Positions 27,437 to 35,381 of a DNA stretch of 64,000 nucleotides are shown here, one piece after another. The position numbers and the translations under genes were made by a program. Each line of letters begins with the position of its first letter. The first letter of the stretch is position 1. The notes under the pieces are model-generated. The model did no database searches, was not told the origin of the DNA, and saw nothing but the letters and a program-made list of their open reading frames with translations. Source of the DNA: Mycobacterium hubeiense (GTDB lineage Bacteria; Actinomycetota; Actinomycetes; Mycobacteriales; Mycobacteriaceae); assembly GCF_002838065.1 (NCBI RefSeq), contig NZ_PIZU01000004.1, forward strand, positions 62,001 to 126,000. The letters run 5' to 3'.

Positions 27437-28630
27437 TCAGGATTGCGGGTCGGCAGGCACCCCGAGCGCCCGGGTGAACCCAGGCGGCACCAAGACGTCG
27501 CCAGCAACCAGATCGTGGACCGACGCGCGGCCCAATCCCATCAGTGCCGAGTCGATGCCGCCGCGCAGTACGTCGAGCACGTTCTCGACACCGGCCTGTC
27601 CCTCGGCGGCCAGCCCCCACAGATACGCCCGCCCGATCATGACCGCGCGCGCACCGAGCGCAAGCGCCTTGACGACGTCGCTGCCGCGGCGCACGCCACC
27701 GTCCAGCAACACCTCGACCTGATCGCCCACGGCGTCGGCGATGGCCGGCAGCGCGCGGATCGACGCGGGTGTGCCGTCGAGGTTGTTGCCCCCGTGATTG
27801 GACACCGAGATCGCCGAAACACCCGCATCCACAGCACGTTTCGCGTCATCGATGCGCATCACGCCCTTGAGCATGAACGGCCCGCCCCACAGTTCGCGCA
27901 GCCACGCGATGTCCTCCCAGGTGGGCGGCGGCGTGCCCATCCACTCCCCGTAGGCGTTGAAGAACGGCGGGCCGGGTTCGCCCTTGGCTGCTTGGTTGGG
28001 GACCCGCAGGTTGGGCGGACGCAGCGTCTTGCCCCATTGCCAGAGCCACCGCGGCTTGGTGAGGGCTTCCGGCAGCATCCGCACGATGGTCGGCAGGTTC
28101 ATCTGCTCGGGGATCTTCGGGCTGCCCCAATCCCGGCCGTGCGAGAAGCTCCAGTCGGTCGTGACGATCAGACCGACCGCGCCGGCCGCTCGGGCGCGCT
28201 CCACCCGCGCGGCGATGGCGTCGCGCCCACCCAGCCAGTAAACCTGGAAGAAGGTTTTGGGGTTGGCGGCGATGACCTCCTCGATCGGCTTGCTCGCGAA
28301 AGACGACAGGCCCATCGCGGTGCCACGCGCCGCTGCCGCCCGCGCGACAGCGACTTCGCCGTCTGGGTGCACCGCCTGCACGCCGGTCGGGGAGATCACG
28401 ACGGGCAGTGAAATATCCTGCCCCATAACGGTTGTGGCGAGGTCACGCTTCTCGACGGCGCCCACCACGTGCGGCGCGAAGCCGAGCTCGGCGAACGACT
28501 CGACGTTGTCGGATACCGTGACGCCCTTCTCGCTGGCGGCCACCAGGGCGCCGTACACCGACTTGGGCAGCCGTTTGCGCGCCCGCTCCTGGGCGATCGC
28601 CACCGTCTCGAACCACTTATCGCGTGCCAT
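27437..28630 (-). CDS. mftD: Pre-mycofactocin synthase MftD (FMN-dependent)
   Basis: Codes for 397 residues of the alpha-hydroxy-acid oxidase type TIM barrel. It has LPVVISPTGVQAVHPDGE, the active-site block VSNHGGNNLDGTPASI near residue 277, and the FMN phosphate loop LLDGGVRRGSDVVKALALGA. MftD deaminates the AHDP intermediate to give premycofactocin with its redox-active dione. It starts three bases after the mftC stop. The family normally ends near residue 390, as here. Confidence 0.96.
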   Translation of the reverse strand: MARDKWFETVAIAQERARKRLPKSVYGALVAASEKGVTVSDNVESFAELGFAPHVVGAVEKRDLATTVMGQDISLPVVISPTGVQAVHPDGEVAVARAAAARGTAMGLSSFASKPIEEVIAANPKTFFQVYWLGGRDAIAARVERARAAGAVGLIVTTDWSFSHGRDWGSPKIPEQMNLPTIVRMLPEALTKPRWLWQWGKTLRPPNLRVPNQAAKGEPGPPFFNAYGEWMGTPPPTWEDIAWLRELWGGPFMLKGVMRIDDAKRAVDAGVSAISVSNHGGNNLDGTPASIRALPAIADAVGDQVEVLLDGGVRRGSDVVKALALGARAVMIGRAYLWGLAAEGQAGVENVLDVLRGGIDSALMGLGRASVHDLVAGDVLVPPGFTRALGVPADPQS

Positions 28631-28633
28631 GAG

Positions 28634-29806
28634 TTAGACCGGACTTTCGTTGCAGAGGCGTTTCGGAGGCGTGGTGAGAAGCTTGAGCGCCACCGGACCA
28701 CTTCGGGAGTGGTCCTGGCTGGGCCGGGGCTTGTCGCGCTCGCGGGCCAGCGCCGGAACACCGTAGCCCTCAACGCATTCCGGGTCGGGACCGTCGAGCG
28801 GCAACCCGGTGAAGAACTTGGCCGCCATGCAGCCGCCGCGGCAGCTGTCGTAATGCCCGCAGCTGCCACAGGCGCCTGCCGACTGCGGCTCACGTAGCTC
28901 GCGGAACAGCGGCGCATTCTTCCAGACATTGTCAAAACCACCGTCGGACAGGATATTTCCCGCCAGGAAGCGGTCGTGGATGGCGAATGGGCAGGCGTAC
29001 ACGTCGCCGACCGGGTCGATCAGGCACACCACCCGGCCGGCGCCGCACAGGTTGAGCCCGGCCAGCGCGCCCGGCTCGCCCAGCCCGGACAGGTGGAAGA
29101 ACGAGTCACCGGTCAGCACCCGCTCCCCCTTGGCGACCAGCCAGTCATAGAGCGTCACCTGCTGCTCCGGGGTGGGGTGCAGCTCGTCCCACACATCGGC
29201 GCCGCGTCCCGACGGTCGCAGCCGGGTGATCCGCAGTGTGGCGCCGTAACGCGCTGCCAGATCAGCGAATTCGTCCAGCTGGTCGACGTTGTGCCGAGTG
29301 ACCACCACCGAGATCTTCGCGTCCTTGAACCCGGCCGCAGCCAGGTTCTCCAGTGCCCGGGTGGCCATCGCGAAGGACCCCGCGCCCCGCACCGCGTCGT
29401 TGACCTCCGCGGTGGCGCCGTCGAGGGAGATCTGGACGTCGACGTAGTCGCTGGCCGCCAACTTGGCGGCCACCTCCGGGGTGATGCGCACACCGTTTGT
29501 GGAGAACTTGACGCCGACGTGGTGCGCGGTGGCGTAGTCGACCAGCTCCCAAAAATCAGGCCGCACAGTGGGTTCTCCGCCGCCGATGTTCACGTAGAAC
29601 ACCTGCATGCGTTCGAGTTCGTCGATGATGTCCTTGCACTGCTGGGTGGACAGCTCACGGGGATCACGCTTGCCCGACGAGGACAGGCAGTGCACGCAGG
29701 CCAGATTGCATGCGTAGGTGAGCTCCCACGTCAAGCAGATCGGCGCGTCGAGACCGTGTTCGAACTGCTCGACGAGTCGGGGCACGGGGGCTGTCGCCGC
29801 TGTCAT
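28634..29806 (-). CDS. mftC: Mycofactocin radical SAM maturase MftC
   Basis: Codes for 390 residues from ATG 29806. The radical SAM cluster motif is C-x3-C-x2-C at Cys33, Cys37 and Cys40 (CNLACVHC), followed by GGGEP. The C-terminal SPASM region has CGSCGHYDSCRGGC for auxiliary Fe-S clusters. MftC decarboxylates the MftA C-terminal Tyr and then crosslinks it to the adjacent Val. Its ATG overlaps the mftB stop (ATGA). Confidence 0.97.
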   Translation of the reverse strand: MTAATAPVPRLVEQFEHGLDAPICLTWELTYACNLACVHCLSSSGKRDPRELSTQQCKDIIDELERMQVFYVNIGGGEPTVRPDFWELVDYATAHHVGVKFSTNGVRITPEVAAKLAASDYVDVQISLDGATAEVNDAVRGAGSFAMATRALENLAAAGFKDAKISVVVTRHNVDQLDEFADLAARYGATLRITRLRPSGRGADVWDELHPTPEQQVTLYDWLVAKGERVLTGDSFFHLSGLGEPGALAGLNLCGAGRVVCLIDPVGDVYACPFAIHDRFLAGNILSDGGFDNVWKNAPLFRELREPQSAGACGSCGHYDSCRGGCMAAKFFTGLPLDGPDPECVEGYGVPALARERDKPRPSQDHSRSGPVALKLLTTPPKRLCNESPV

Positions 29807-30102
29807 TGCGTCTCCTTGATCACCAGCATTTGGGACTGGGCCAATACGCCCAGCGCGTGCAGGTACGGCGCCTGCTGGGCGTCGTCGATTCCCGCAGCGC
29901 GGCAAGCGGATCGAGCGTCGGGGTGGTCATCGAGAGACTTGACCACCTCGACGATCGTCCGATTCTTCAGGAACGACAGCTTGCGCGTCCCGAAGTGATA
30001 CAGCAACGCCCCGAACGGCTCCGGGCGCACCGCCACCTGATGGTGCAGCCGCCAGCGCAGGTCGGGGTCGAAGACGGCCGTTTGGGCCGCCGGCGCGGGC
30101 AC
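29803..30102 (-). CDS. mftB: Mycofactocin precursor chaperone MftB
   Basis: Codes for 99 residues from GTG 30102, two bases after the mftA stop. It has the RiPP recognition element type layout of MftB: RWRLHHQVAVRPEPFGALLYHFGTRK followed by LSFLKNRTIVEVVKSLDDH. MftB binds the MftA leader and delivers it to MftC. The longer frame upstream covers mftA in another frame and is not used. Confidence 0.95.
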   Translation of the reverse strand: MPAPAAQTAVFDPDLRWRLHHQVAVRPEPFGALLYHFGTRKLSFLKNRTIVEVVKSLDDHPDARSACRAAGIDDAQQAPYLHALGVLAQSQMLVIKETQ

Positions 30103-30104
30103 GG

Positions 30105-30200
30105 TCAGTAAACCCCGCACATACCGTCGATCGAGACCTCTTCCACCAGAGACTCGGTGACGAGTTCGGTCTCGGTCTCGACGTGCTGATTCGGCTCCAT
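30105..30200 (-). CDS. mftA: Mycofactocin precursor peptide MftA
   Basis: Codes for 31 residues from ATG 30200 ([20 protein letters not shown]), ending in the invariant core IDGMCGVY. The C-terminal Val-Tyr becomes the mycofactocin core; the rest is the leader bound by MftB. An RBS-like AGGAAGG precedes the ATG. It is the first gene of the mft operon, too short for most gene callers. Confidence 0.97.
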   Translation of the reverse strand: MEPNQHVETETELVTESLVEEVSIDGMCGVY

Positions 30201-30224
30201 GAACTGCACCTTCCTGTCGGACGG

Positions 30225-30257
30225 ATCTCGACAATTGTGATCGAGGTCGCAATAATA
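30225..30257. promoter_or_regulatory. mftA promoter with probable MftR operator
   Basis: On the minus strand TATTAT (30257-30252) is a good -10 with TTCCGT 17 nt further upstream as a weak -35. Just downstream, an inverted repeat at 30225-30248 (CTCGA-N9-TCGAG core, 7 of 8 bases paired over the longer arms) covers the expected start site. Its place between mftA and mftR fits the MftR operator. Confidence 0.55.
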
Positions 30258-30293
30258 TGGCATTGAGTGCCAGAACGGAAGGGTGGGGTTGTC

Positions 30294-30902
30294 ATGAGGC
30301 CGGTTTCCACACACCGGGTGGGCCGGCGCCGCTCGACGACCTGGGACCACATCAGCAATGTCGCGATCGATCTGTTCGCGGCCCGGGGCTTCGACGAGGT
30401 CAGCGTCGACGACGTCGCGCACGCCGCCGGAATCGCGCGTCGCACCCTGTTTCGCTACTACCCGTCGAAAAACGCGCTGCCCTGGGGCGATTTCGACGCA
30501 CACCTTCAGTATCTGCGCGAGCTGCTCGACCAGGTGGACGCGACGGTTCCGCTCGGCGCAGCTCTACGCGATGCGTTGTTGACGTTCAACACTTTTGACG
30601 AGTCTGAGACCGCCCGCCATCGCCAACGGATGCGGGTGATACTGCAAACCGCCGAACTGCAGGCCTATTCGATGACCATGTACGCCGGATGGCGTGACGT
30701 GATCGCTGCCTTCGTGGCGCGCAGGCTGGGGGTGAAAGTCGGCGATCTGGTTCCCCAGACGGTGGCGTGGACGATGTTGGGCGTCGCGCTCTCGGCCTAC
30801 GAGCACTGGCTGGCCGACGAGTCGGTGGCGTTGGCCGTCGCGCTGGGCGAGGCGTTCGACATCATCGCCCGTCCCGGACTGGACGCACTGGAACGGCCGT
30901 GA
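30294..30902 (+). CDS. mftR: Mycofactocin system TetR regulator MftR
   Basis: Codes for 202 residues from ATG 30294 ([20 protein letters not shown]); an in-frame ATG at 30267 is possible but extends beyond the usual family start. The TetR helix-turn-helix covers [27 protein letters not shown]. MftR represses mycofactocin genes and, in M. smegmatis, is reported to respond to long-chain acyl-CoA. It is divergent from mftA with a candidate operator between. It ends 17 bp from the convergent PhyH gene. Confidence 0.95.
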   Translation: MRPVSTHRVGRRRSTTWDHISNVAIDLFAARGFDEVSVDDVAHAAGIARRTLFRYYPSKNALPWGDFDAHLQYLRELLDQVDATVPLGAALRDALLTFNTFDESETARHRQRMRVILQTAELQAYSMTMYAGWRDVIAAFVARRLGVKVGDLVPQTVAWTMLGVALSAYEHWLADESVALAVALGEAFDIIARPGLDALERP

Positions 30903-30919
30903 GCCATAGCGTGACAACG

Positions 30920-31639
30920 CTATTCGTGCCACACCCTGGCCAGCGCCGACGGGCTCTGGGGGCGGAGCGGCTGGGTCAATACGATCGGCCCCTGCGCCAT
31001 GAACCGCGGCGTGGCACCACGGTGCACGTCGGCGGCGTGCACGGTGAACGGGTGCACCAGGTACATATCGCCCGGTAGTCCGGTCGCGGTGACCTCCGGG
31101 CGGCCGGTGCTGGCGTCATCCACCAGTGGGCCCGACTCCATGAAGTCGACCGACTCCTCGCCGAGGACCTTTGCGACATCGCGGTGTGAGCCCGCCCGGA
31201 TGCGTGTCGGCGCGTCGTCGGGACCGACCGCTGACAGCAGCGTCAATACCAACATGGTGTGCGGCCGGCCGCTGACGGCCCACGCATCGGCCGACACCGG
31301 CGTGTTGAGGTCGATGTGCCAGCCGCGGTCGTCGGCGGGCGGACTCACCGGGAATCGGATCGGGATGTGTCCCAGCGCATTACGCGGCAGCCAGCCCGAC
31401 TGCCCGCACAACTGATCCAGCGCGCTTGCCAACCGCGCGCTGCGGGCCAACTGGCCGAAGGGCCCCTCACCGGTCAGATCCGCCGCCCACACCACCGGCT
31501 GGGTCCACGACTCGGGCCGGTGCGGCGACAGCCCGATCTGCTTCCACAGCAAATCCCGCGCCGCGTCGGCAATACCGCGGGGAACCGCCTGCTCGAGCTT
31601 GACGAAACCGTCCCGGACGAACGCCTCGACATCGATCAC
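30920..31639 (-). CDS. Phytanoyl-CoA dioxygenase (PhyH) family oxygenase
   Basis: Codes for 239 residues from GTG 31639 (VIDVEAFVRDGFVKLEQAVP). The Fe(II)/2-oxoglutarate oxygenase facial triad appears as HIDLN (WHIDLNTPV) and a distal HPFTVHAAD; an Arg or Thr near HRGATPRFMAQGPI would bind 2-oxoglutarate. The start was chosen because the upstream frame is not family-like. Small-molecule hydroxylation is likely, substrate unknown. It is convergent with mftR and divergent from the sigma factor gene. Confidence 0.88.
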   Translation of the reverse strand: MIDVEAFVRDGFVKLEQAVPRGIADAARDLLWKQIGLSPHRPESWTQPVVWAADLTGEGPFGQLARSARLASALDQLCGQSGWLPRNALGHIPIRFPVSPPADDRGWHIDLNTPVSADAWAVSGRPHTMLVLTLLSAVGPDDAPTRIRAGSHRDVAKVLGEESVDFMESGPLVDDASTGRPEVTATGLPGDMYLVHPFTVHAADVHRGATPRFMAQGPIVLTQPLRPQSPSALARVWHE

Positions 31640-31730
31640 GGCAACACACGATTGCGCACTCCGCCCCCGGACTCCAATTATTTTCCGGCAACCCCGTCGG
31701 AGTTCGGGCCCGGATGGCGACGATAGGGGT

Positions 31731-32255
31731 GTGACGGCCGAACCGGATCGCGACGACGCGCCGCGGGCCCTGCTGGCGCTGTACGACGATGCCCTGCCGG
31801 TCGTGTACGGGTACTTCGTACGGCGCTGCGCGGACCGCAGCACCGCCGAGGACCTGACGTCGGAAACGTTTCTGGCGGCGATGGATGCGGCCCGAAAAGC
31901 CGATCCACCGCCGATGACGGTGCCGTGGCTGATCGGCGTCGCGCGGCACAAGCTCGCCGACCACTACCGCCGGCGACACGACCGGTTCAGCGTGCCGGTC
32001 GCCGAGCTGCCCGAGCCCGTCGAACCCGAAGACGACTGGGACGCCGCGCTCGATCGCATCGTCGCCGAGCGCGTGCTGGCCAAGCTGCCCGAGCAGCACC
32101 GGACCGTGCTGGCGCTGCGCTACATGGACGACTGCTCGGTGCCCGAATGCGCCGAGTTGATCGGCCGCACCGTACACGCGACCGAAGCGCTGCTGGTTCG
32201 CGCCCGCCGGGCGTTCCGAGCGCACTACCCAGGATCGGAAGGAGGGATGCCATGA
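31731..32255 (+). CDS. ECF-type RNA polymerase sigma factor
   Basis: Codes for 174 residues from GTG 31731. Region 2 is seen at YGYFVRRCADRSTAEDLTSETFLAAM, and region 4 at LAKLPEQHRTVLALRYMDDCSVPECAELIGRTVHATEALLVRARRAFR. There is no region 1 or 3, as expected for ECF factors. Its stop overlaps the start of a VOC-domain gene (ATGA), which suggests that the partner is functionally linked, in the place where an anti-sigma factor is normally found. Confidence 0.93.
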   Translation: MTAEPDRDDAPRALLALYDDALPVVYGYFVRRCADRSTAEDLTSETFLAAMDAARKADPPPMTVPWLIGVARHKLADHYRRRHDRFSVPVAELPEPVEPEDDWDAALDRIVAERVLAKLPEQHRTVLALRYMDDCSVPECAELIGRTVHATEALLVRARRAFRAHYPGSEGGMP

Positions 32256-33544
32256 ACAACAGCATCGATCCGCTGACCGTGCTGCATGGTGACGAACTTC
32301 CGGTCCAGCCCGATCCGGAATTCGCGGCGCGGCTGCGGTCCCGGCTGGAAACGGCCGTGAATCTGTATGAGTCCCAACCTGATCGAACCCGAGGAGTTGT
32401 CATGAGTGGCACCGAAACCGCCATCGCCGAACTCAACGAGCCCGCCGTGGCGGCGCCATCGCCCCGGCCCGCGGCGCTGCCTTACCTCACCGTCGCCAAC
32501 GCCCGTGATGCGATCGACTGGTATGTCGAGGCCTTCGGCGCCTCGGTGGTCGGGGAGCCGATCGTGATGGATGACGGCCGCATCGGCCACGCTGAGCTGG
32601 CGCTGGCCGGCGGTGTGCTCTACCTGGCCGACGAGTATCCCGAGCTCGGACTGAAAGCGCCAGTGCCGCAGTCGACTTCGGTGAGTCTGATGCTGCATGT
32701 GCCGGACACCGACACGGCTCTGGAGACGGCGCGGGAGAAGGGCGCCCGCGTCGAGCGCGAGGTGTACGAATCGTATGGCACCCGCAACGCCACGATCGTC
32801 GACCCGTTCGGGCATCGCTGGATGCTCAGCGGGCCCAGCACGGGTGCGGTGACACCGATCCAGCACGGCGATGTCGGCTACGTGTCCGTGTGGACACCCG
32901 ACGCCGATCGGGCCGCGGCGTTCTACGGCCATGTGCTCGGCTGGACCTACGACCGGGCCACCCATCAGGTCACCAACACCAAACAGCACATCGGCATCTA
33001 TCCGGTGCCCGACCGACAGACGTTGCTGTGCTGCTACGCGGTCGCCGATCTTGCGGCGGCCCGGCAGGCGATCGAGGCCGGTGGCGGCCAGGCGGGCGAG
33101 GCGCAGGAGTTCGACTTCGGCACCGTGCTGGATGCCACCGATTCACTTGGCACGGCGTTCGCCGTCTTCCAGCCTGCGCCGGGCCAGCCGCGCCCGGAGC
33201 TGAACGGCGCTGGGCCGGGCGAACTTTCGTACATCACCTACGAAGTGCCGGATTCGGCTGCGTTCAAGGCGTTCTACAGCCGGGTGCTGTACTGGACGTT
33301 CGACCCCGGCCGCGTCGAGGACGGCTGGCAGATCGCCGAGACCCATCCGATGGCCGGTGTCGCGGGAGGCAGTGAACGCGCCGTGACTGTACCGATGTGG
33401 ACCGTCGCCGATATCGACGCCGCCGTGGCGCGGGTTCGGGAGGCGGGCGGCACCGTCATCCAGGCGCCGTCGCGGCAGCCGTACGGATTGATGGCCGAGT
33501 GCACCGACGACCAGGGTGCGCGCTTCTACCTCGGCCAGTTCTAG
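32252..33544 (+). CDS. Triple VOC/glyoxalase-domain protein with anti-sigma-like N-terminus
   Basis: Codes for 430 residues from ATG 32252. Residues 1-50 (PLTVLHGDELPVQPDPEFAA, then RLRSRLE) resemble the short N-terminal segment of sigma-partner proteins. Three VOC domains follow: ~74-190 (PYLTVANARDAIDWYVEAFG), ~205-312 (YVSVWTPDADRAAAFYGHVLGW) and ~323-430 (YITYEVPDSAAFKAFYSRVLYW). A second ATG at 32402 has a strong GAGGAG site, so a shorter VOC-only form could also be made. VOC domains bind small molecules or metals; it may sense a ligand for the sigma factor. Confidence 0.85.
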   Translation: MNNSIDPLTVLHGDELPVQPDPEFAARLRSRLETAVNLYESQPDRTRGVVMSGTETAIAELNEPAVAAPSPRPAALPYLTVANARDAIDWYVEAFGASVVGEPIVMDDGRIGHAELALAGGVLYLADEYPELGLKAPVPQSTSVSLMLHVPDTDTALETAREKGARVEREVYESYGTRNATIVDPFGHRWMLSGPSTGAVTPIQHGDVGYVSVWTPDADRAAAFYGHVLGWTYDRATHQVTNTKQHIGIYPVPDRQTLLCCYAVADLAAARQAIEAGGGQAGEAQEFDFGTVLDATDSLGTAFAVFQPAPGQPRPELNGAGPGELSYITYEVPDSAAFKAFYSRVLYWTFDPGRVEDGWQIAETHPMAGVAGGSERAVTVPMWTVADIDAAVARVREAGGTVIQAPSRQPYGLMAECTDDQGARFYLGQF

Positions 33545-33597
33545 GCGATTTCGGCGTGATAACCGGCGCTCGGCGCAGGAAATCACGCCGAAATCGC
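33545..33597. terminator. Bidirectional palindromic terminator
   Basis: Perfect 16-bp arms (GCGATTTCGGCGTGAT; 33545-33560 and 33582-33597) fill exactly the gap between two convergent genes. The same GGCGATTTCGGCG core recurs at 40768-40822. Confidence 0.85.
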
Positions 33598-34773
33598 TCA
33601 GGGGAGGACGTCGGATATGGGTGCGCCCGCAGCGATCTTGGCGCGCGTCTTCATCACCTTGCCCGGCATCCCGCCGCCGACCACGCCCGTGACCACGCCG
33701 TCGCGCTCGAAGTAGGCCAGGAACTTACGGCCGTCGTCCTCGACGAGGTGCACGATGTCATCGGCCTGCGGCTCACCGAGGCACTGGATCTTGACGTCGT
33801 ACTGATCGCTCCAGAAGTAGGGCACCGTGGTGGCGGCCGCCGTGTCCTGGCCCAGCAGCGCGGGCACCAGCACCCGCGCCTGATCGGCGACATTGCTCCA
33901 ATGTTCAACGCGCACTTGGTGGCCGAAGGTGTTGCGCCACGATGCTACGTCGCCGATCGCCCACACATGCGGTGCGCTGGTGCGGCCCGCCGCATCGCAG
34001 ACCACGCCGTTGTCCAGCTCGATGCCGCTGCCTTCGAGCCAGCCAGTCGCGGGATGGGAGCCGATGCCCACCACCACGAGATCGGCATCGAGTTCGGTGC
34101 CGTCGGCCAGCACCACCTTCTCCACCTGTTCGGCGCCGCGGACCTCGGCCACCCCGACGCCGCACCGCACGTCGACGCCTTCGTCGCGGTGCAGCCGCGC
34201 CACCAGCGACCCGATCTGTTCGCCGAGCACGGACGCCAGCGGCGCCGGCTGCGGCTCCACCAGGACGACGTCCACGCCCAGGCCGCGCAGGCTCGCCGCC
34301 ACCTCGCAGCCGATGAACCCAGCTCCGACCACCACTGCGCGCCGCGCCGACTCGGCGTGTTTGCGCAGCGCCATGCTCTCGTCGTACGACCGCAGCACCC
34401 GGATCCCCTCCAGATCCGGGAACGACGGAATACGTTTGGGCACAAGGCCCGTCGCGATGATCAGCTCGTCGTAGCCGAGCTGGCTGCCGTCGGCCAGTGT
34501 CAGCGTCTGCGCGGCGGTGTCCACCGACGTCGCCGCCTTGCCGAGCAGCAATGTGATGTCGTTCTCGGCGTAGAACTCGGCCGGCTTCAGCGTGACGTCG
34601 TCGGTCTCGGCGCGCAGTACCTCTTTGGACAGCGGCGGCCGGTCATAAGGCAGATGGTCCTCGTCGCTGACGATGGTGATCGGCCCGCTGTACTCCGAAC
34701 GCCGCAGTTGCTCGGCGGTGCGCGCCGCGGCCAGACCGCCGCCGACGATGACGATGCCCCCTGATGTGCTCAC
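33598..34773 (-). CDS. FAD-dependent ferredoxin reductase-like oxidoreductase
   Basis: Codes for 391 residues. An FAD GxGxxA motif (IVIVGGGLAAARTAEQLR) is near residue 8, followed by DRPPLSKEVL, an NAD-binding GxGxxG (VVVGAGFIGCEVAASL) near 148, and HVWAIGDVA near 270. This order is typical of ferredoxin and rubredoxin reductases that serve P450s or dioxygenases. It may correspond to Rv0688. It could reduce the ferredoxin for the P450 at 20174, but no ferredoxin gene is adjacent. Confidence 0.92.
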   Translation of the reverse strand: MSTSGGIVIVGGGLAAARTAEQLRRSEYSGPITIVSDEDHLPYDRPPLSKEVLRAETDDVTLKPAEFYAENDITLLLGKAATSVDTAAQTLTLADGSQLGYDELIIATGLVPKRIPSFPDLEGIRVLRSYDESMALRKHAESARRAVVVGAGFIGCEVAASLRGLGVDVVLVEPQPAPLASVLGEQIGSLVARLHRDEGVDVRCGVGVAEVRGAEQVEKVVLADGTELDADLVVVGIGSHPATGWLEGSGIELDNGVVCDAAGRTSAPHVWAIGDVASWRNTFGHQVRVEHWSNVADQARVLVPALLGQDTAAATTVPYFWSDQYDVKIQCLGEPQADDIVHLVEDDGRKFLAYFERDGVVTGVVGGGMPGKVMKTRAKIAAGAPISDVLP

Positions 34774-34821
34774 GCGGCGTTTCTACACGATGCGCTGCGA
34801 CGATGGTGCGCCACCCCCGCT

Positions 34822-35268
34822 TCAGGGCCGGGCCCGCTCGATGATGTTGGAGAGCACCACGATGCTCTCGCTGCGCTCGATGTCCGCACTCGAGCGGATG
34901 CGTTCCAGCGCCTCCTCCAAATGCCGCATATCGCGGGCCAATACGTGCAGGATCGCATCCGAGGTACCGGTCACCGTCGCGGCGCTGACGACCTCGGGGA
35001 TGCCCACCCACGCCGCACGCAGCTGGTCGGGAGCGATGGTGCCGTGGCAGTACACCTGCACGTAGGCCTCTGTCGTCCATCCCAGGGCGTTGCGGTCGAC
35101 CACGGTGGTGAAGCCCCGGATGACACCGGTGTCGAGCATCCGGTCGACGCGGCGCTTCACCGCCGGCGCCGACAGGTTCACCCGCGCCCCGATCTCGGCG
35201 AATGTCGCCCGCGCGTTGTCGGCGAGTTCGGCCAAGATCTGCTCGTCGGTCTCGTCAAGACGGTCCAC
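34822..35268 (-). CDS. Lrp/AsnC-family regulator
   Basis: Codes for 148 residues from GTG 35268, chosen because GGAGG lies five bases upstream; GTG 35274 would place the RBS too close. The N-terminal helix-turn-helix (DEQILAELADNARATFAEIGARVNLS, AVKRRVDRM) and C-terminal RAM ligand domain (AYVQVYCHG, ATVTGTSDAILHV) are complete. It is divergent from the arginine/ornithine genes, as in the rocD locus of M. tuberculosis, and probably activates them with an amino acid effector. Confidence 0.93.
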   Translation of the reverse strand: MDRLDETDEQILAELADNARATFAEIGARVNLSAPAVKRRVDRMLDTGVIRGFTTVVDRNALGWTTEAYVQVYCHGTIAPDQLRAAWVGIPEVVSAATVTGTSDAILHVLARDMRHLEEALERIRSSADIERSESIVVLSNIIERARP

Positions 35269-35293
35269 GGTCACCTCCGCACAACAAACTGCT

Positions 35294-35360
35294 GCAATTC
35301 TAGACTTGACGCAATATTTCGTGGGGCTATACGCAATAGTCGACGATTGATTGCGCAATC
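35294..35360. promoter_or_regulatory. Phased GCAAT boxes, probable Lrp-type control region
   Basis: GCAAT occurs at 35294, 35311, 35333 and 35355, the last three exactly 22 bp apart, and the final one lies in the perfect palindrome GATTGCGCAATC (35349-35360). The area separates the regulator from the DDAH-like gene. Regular two-turn spacing is expected of an Lrp octamer wrapping DNA. Confidence 0.55.
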
Positions 35361-35381
35361 GCGCCGCCATATCGTTGATTC

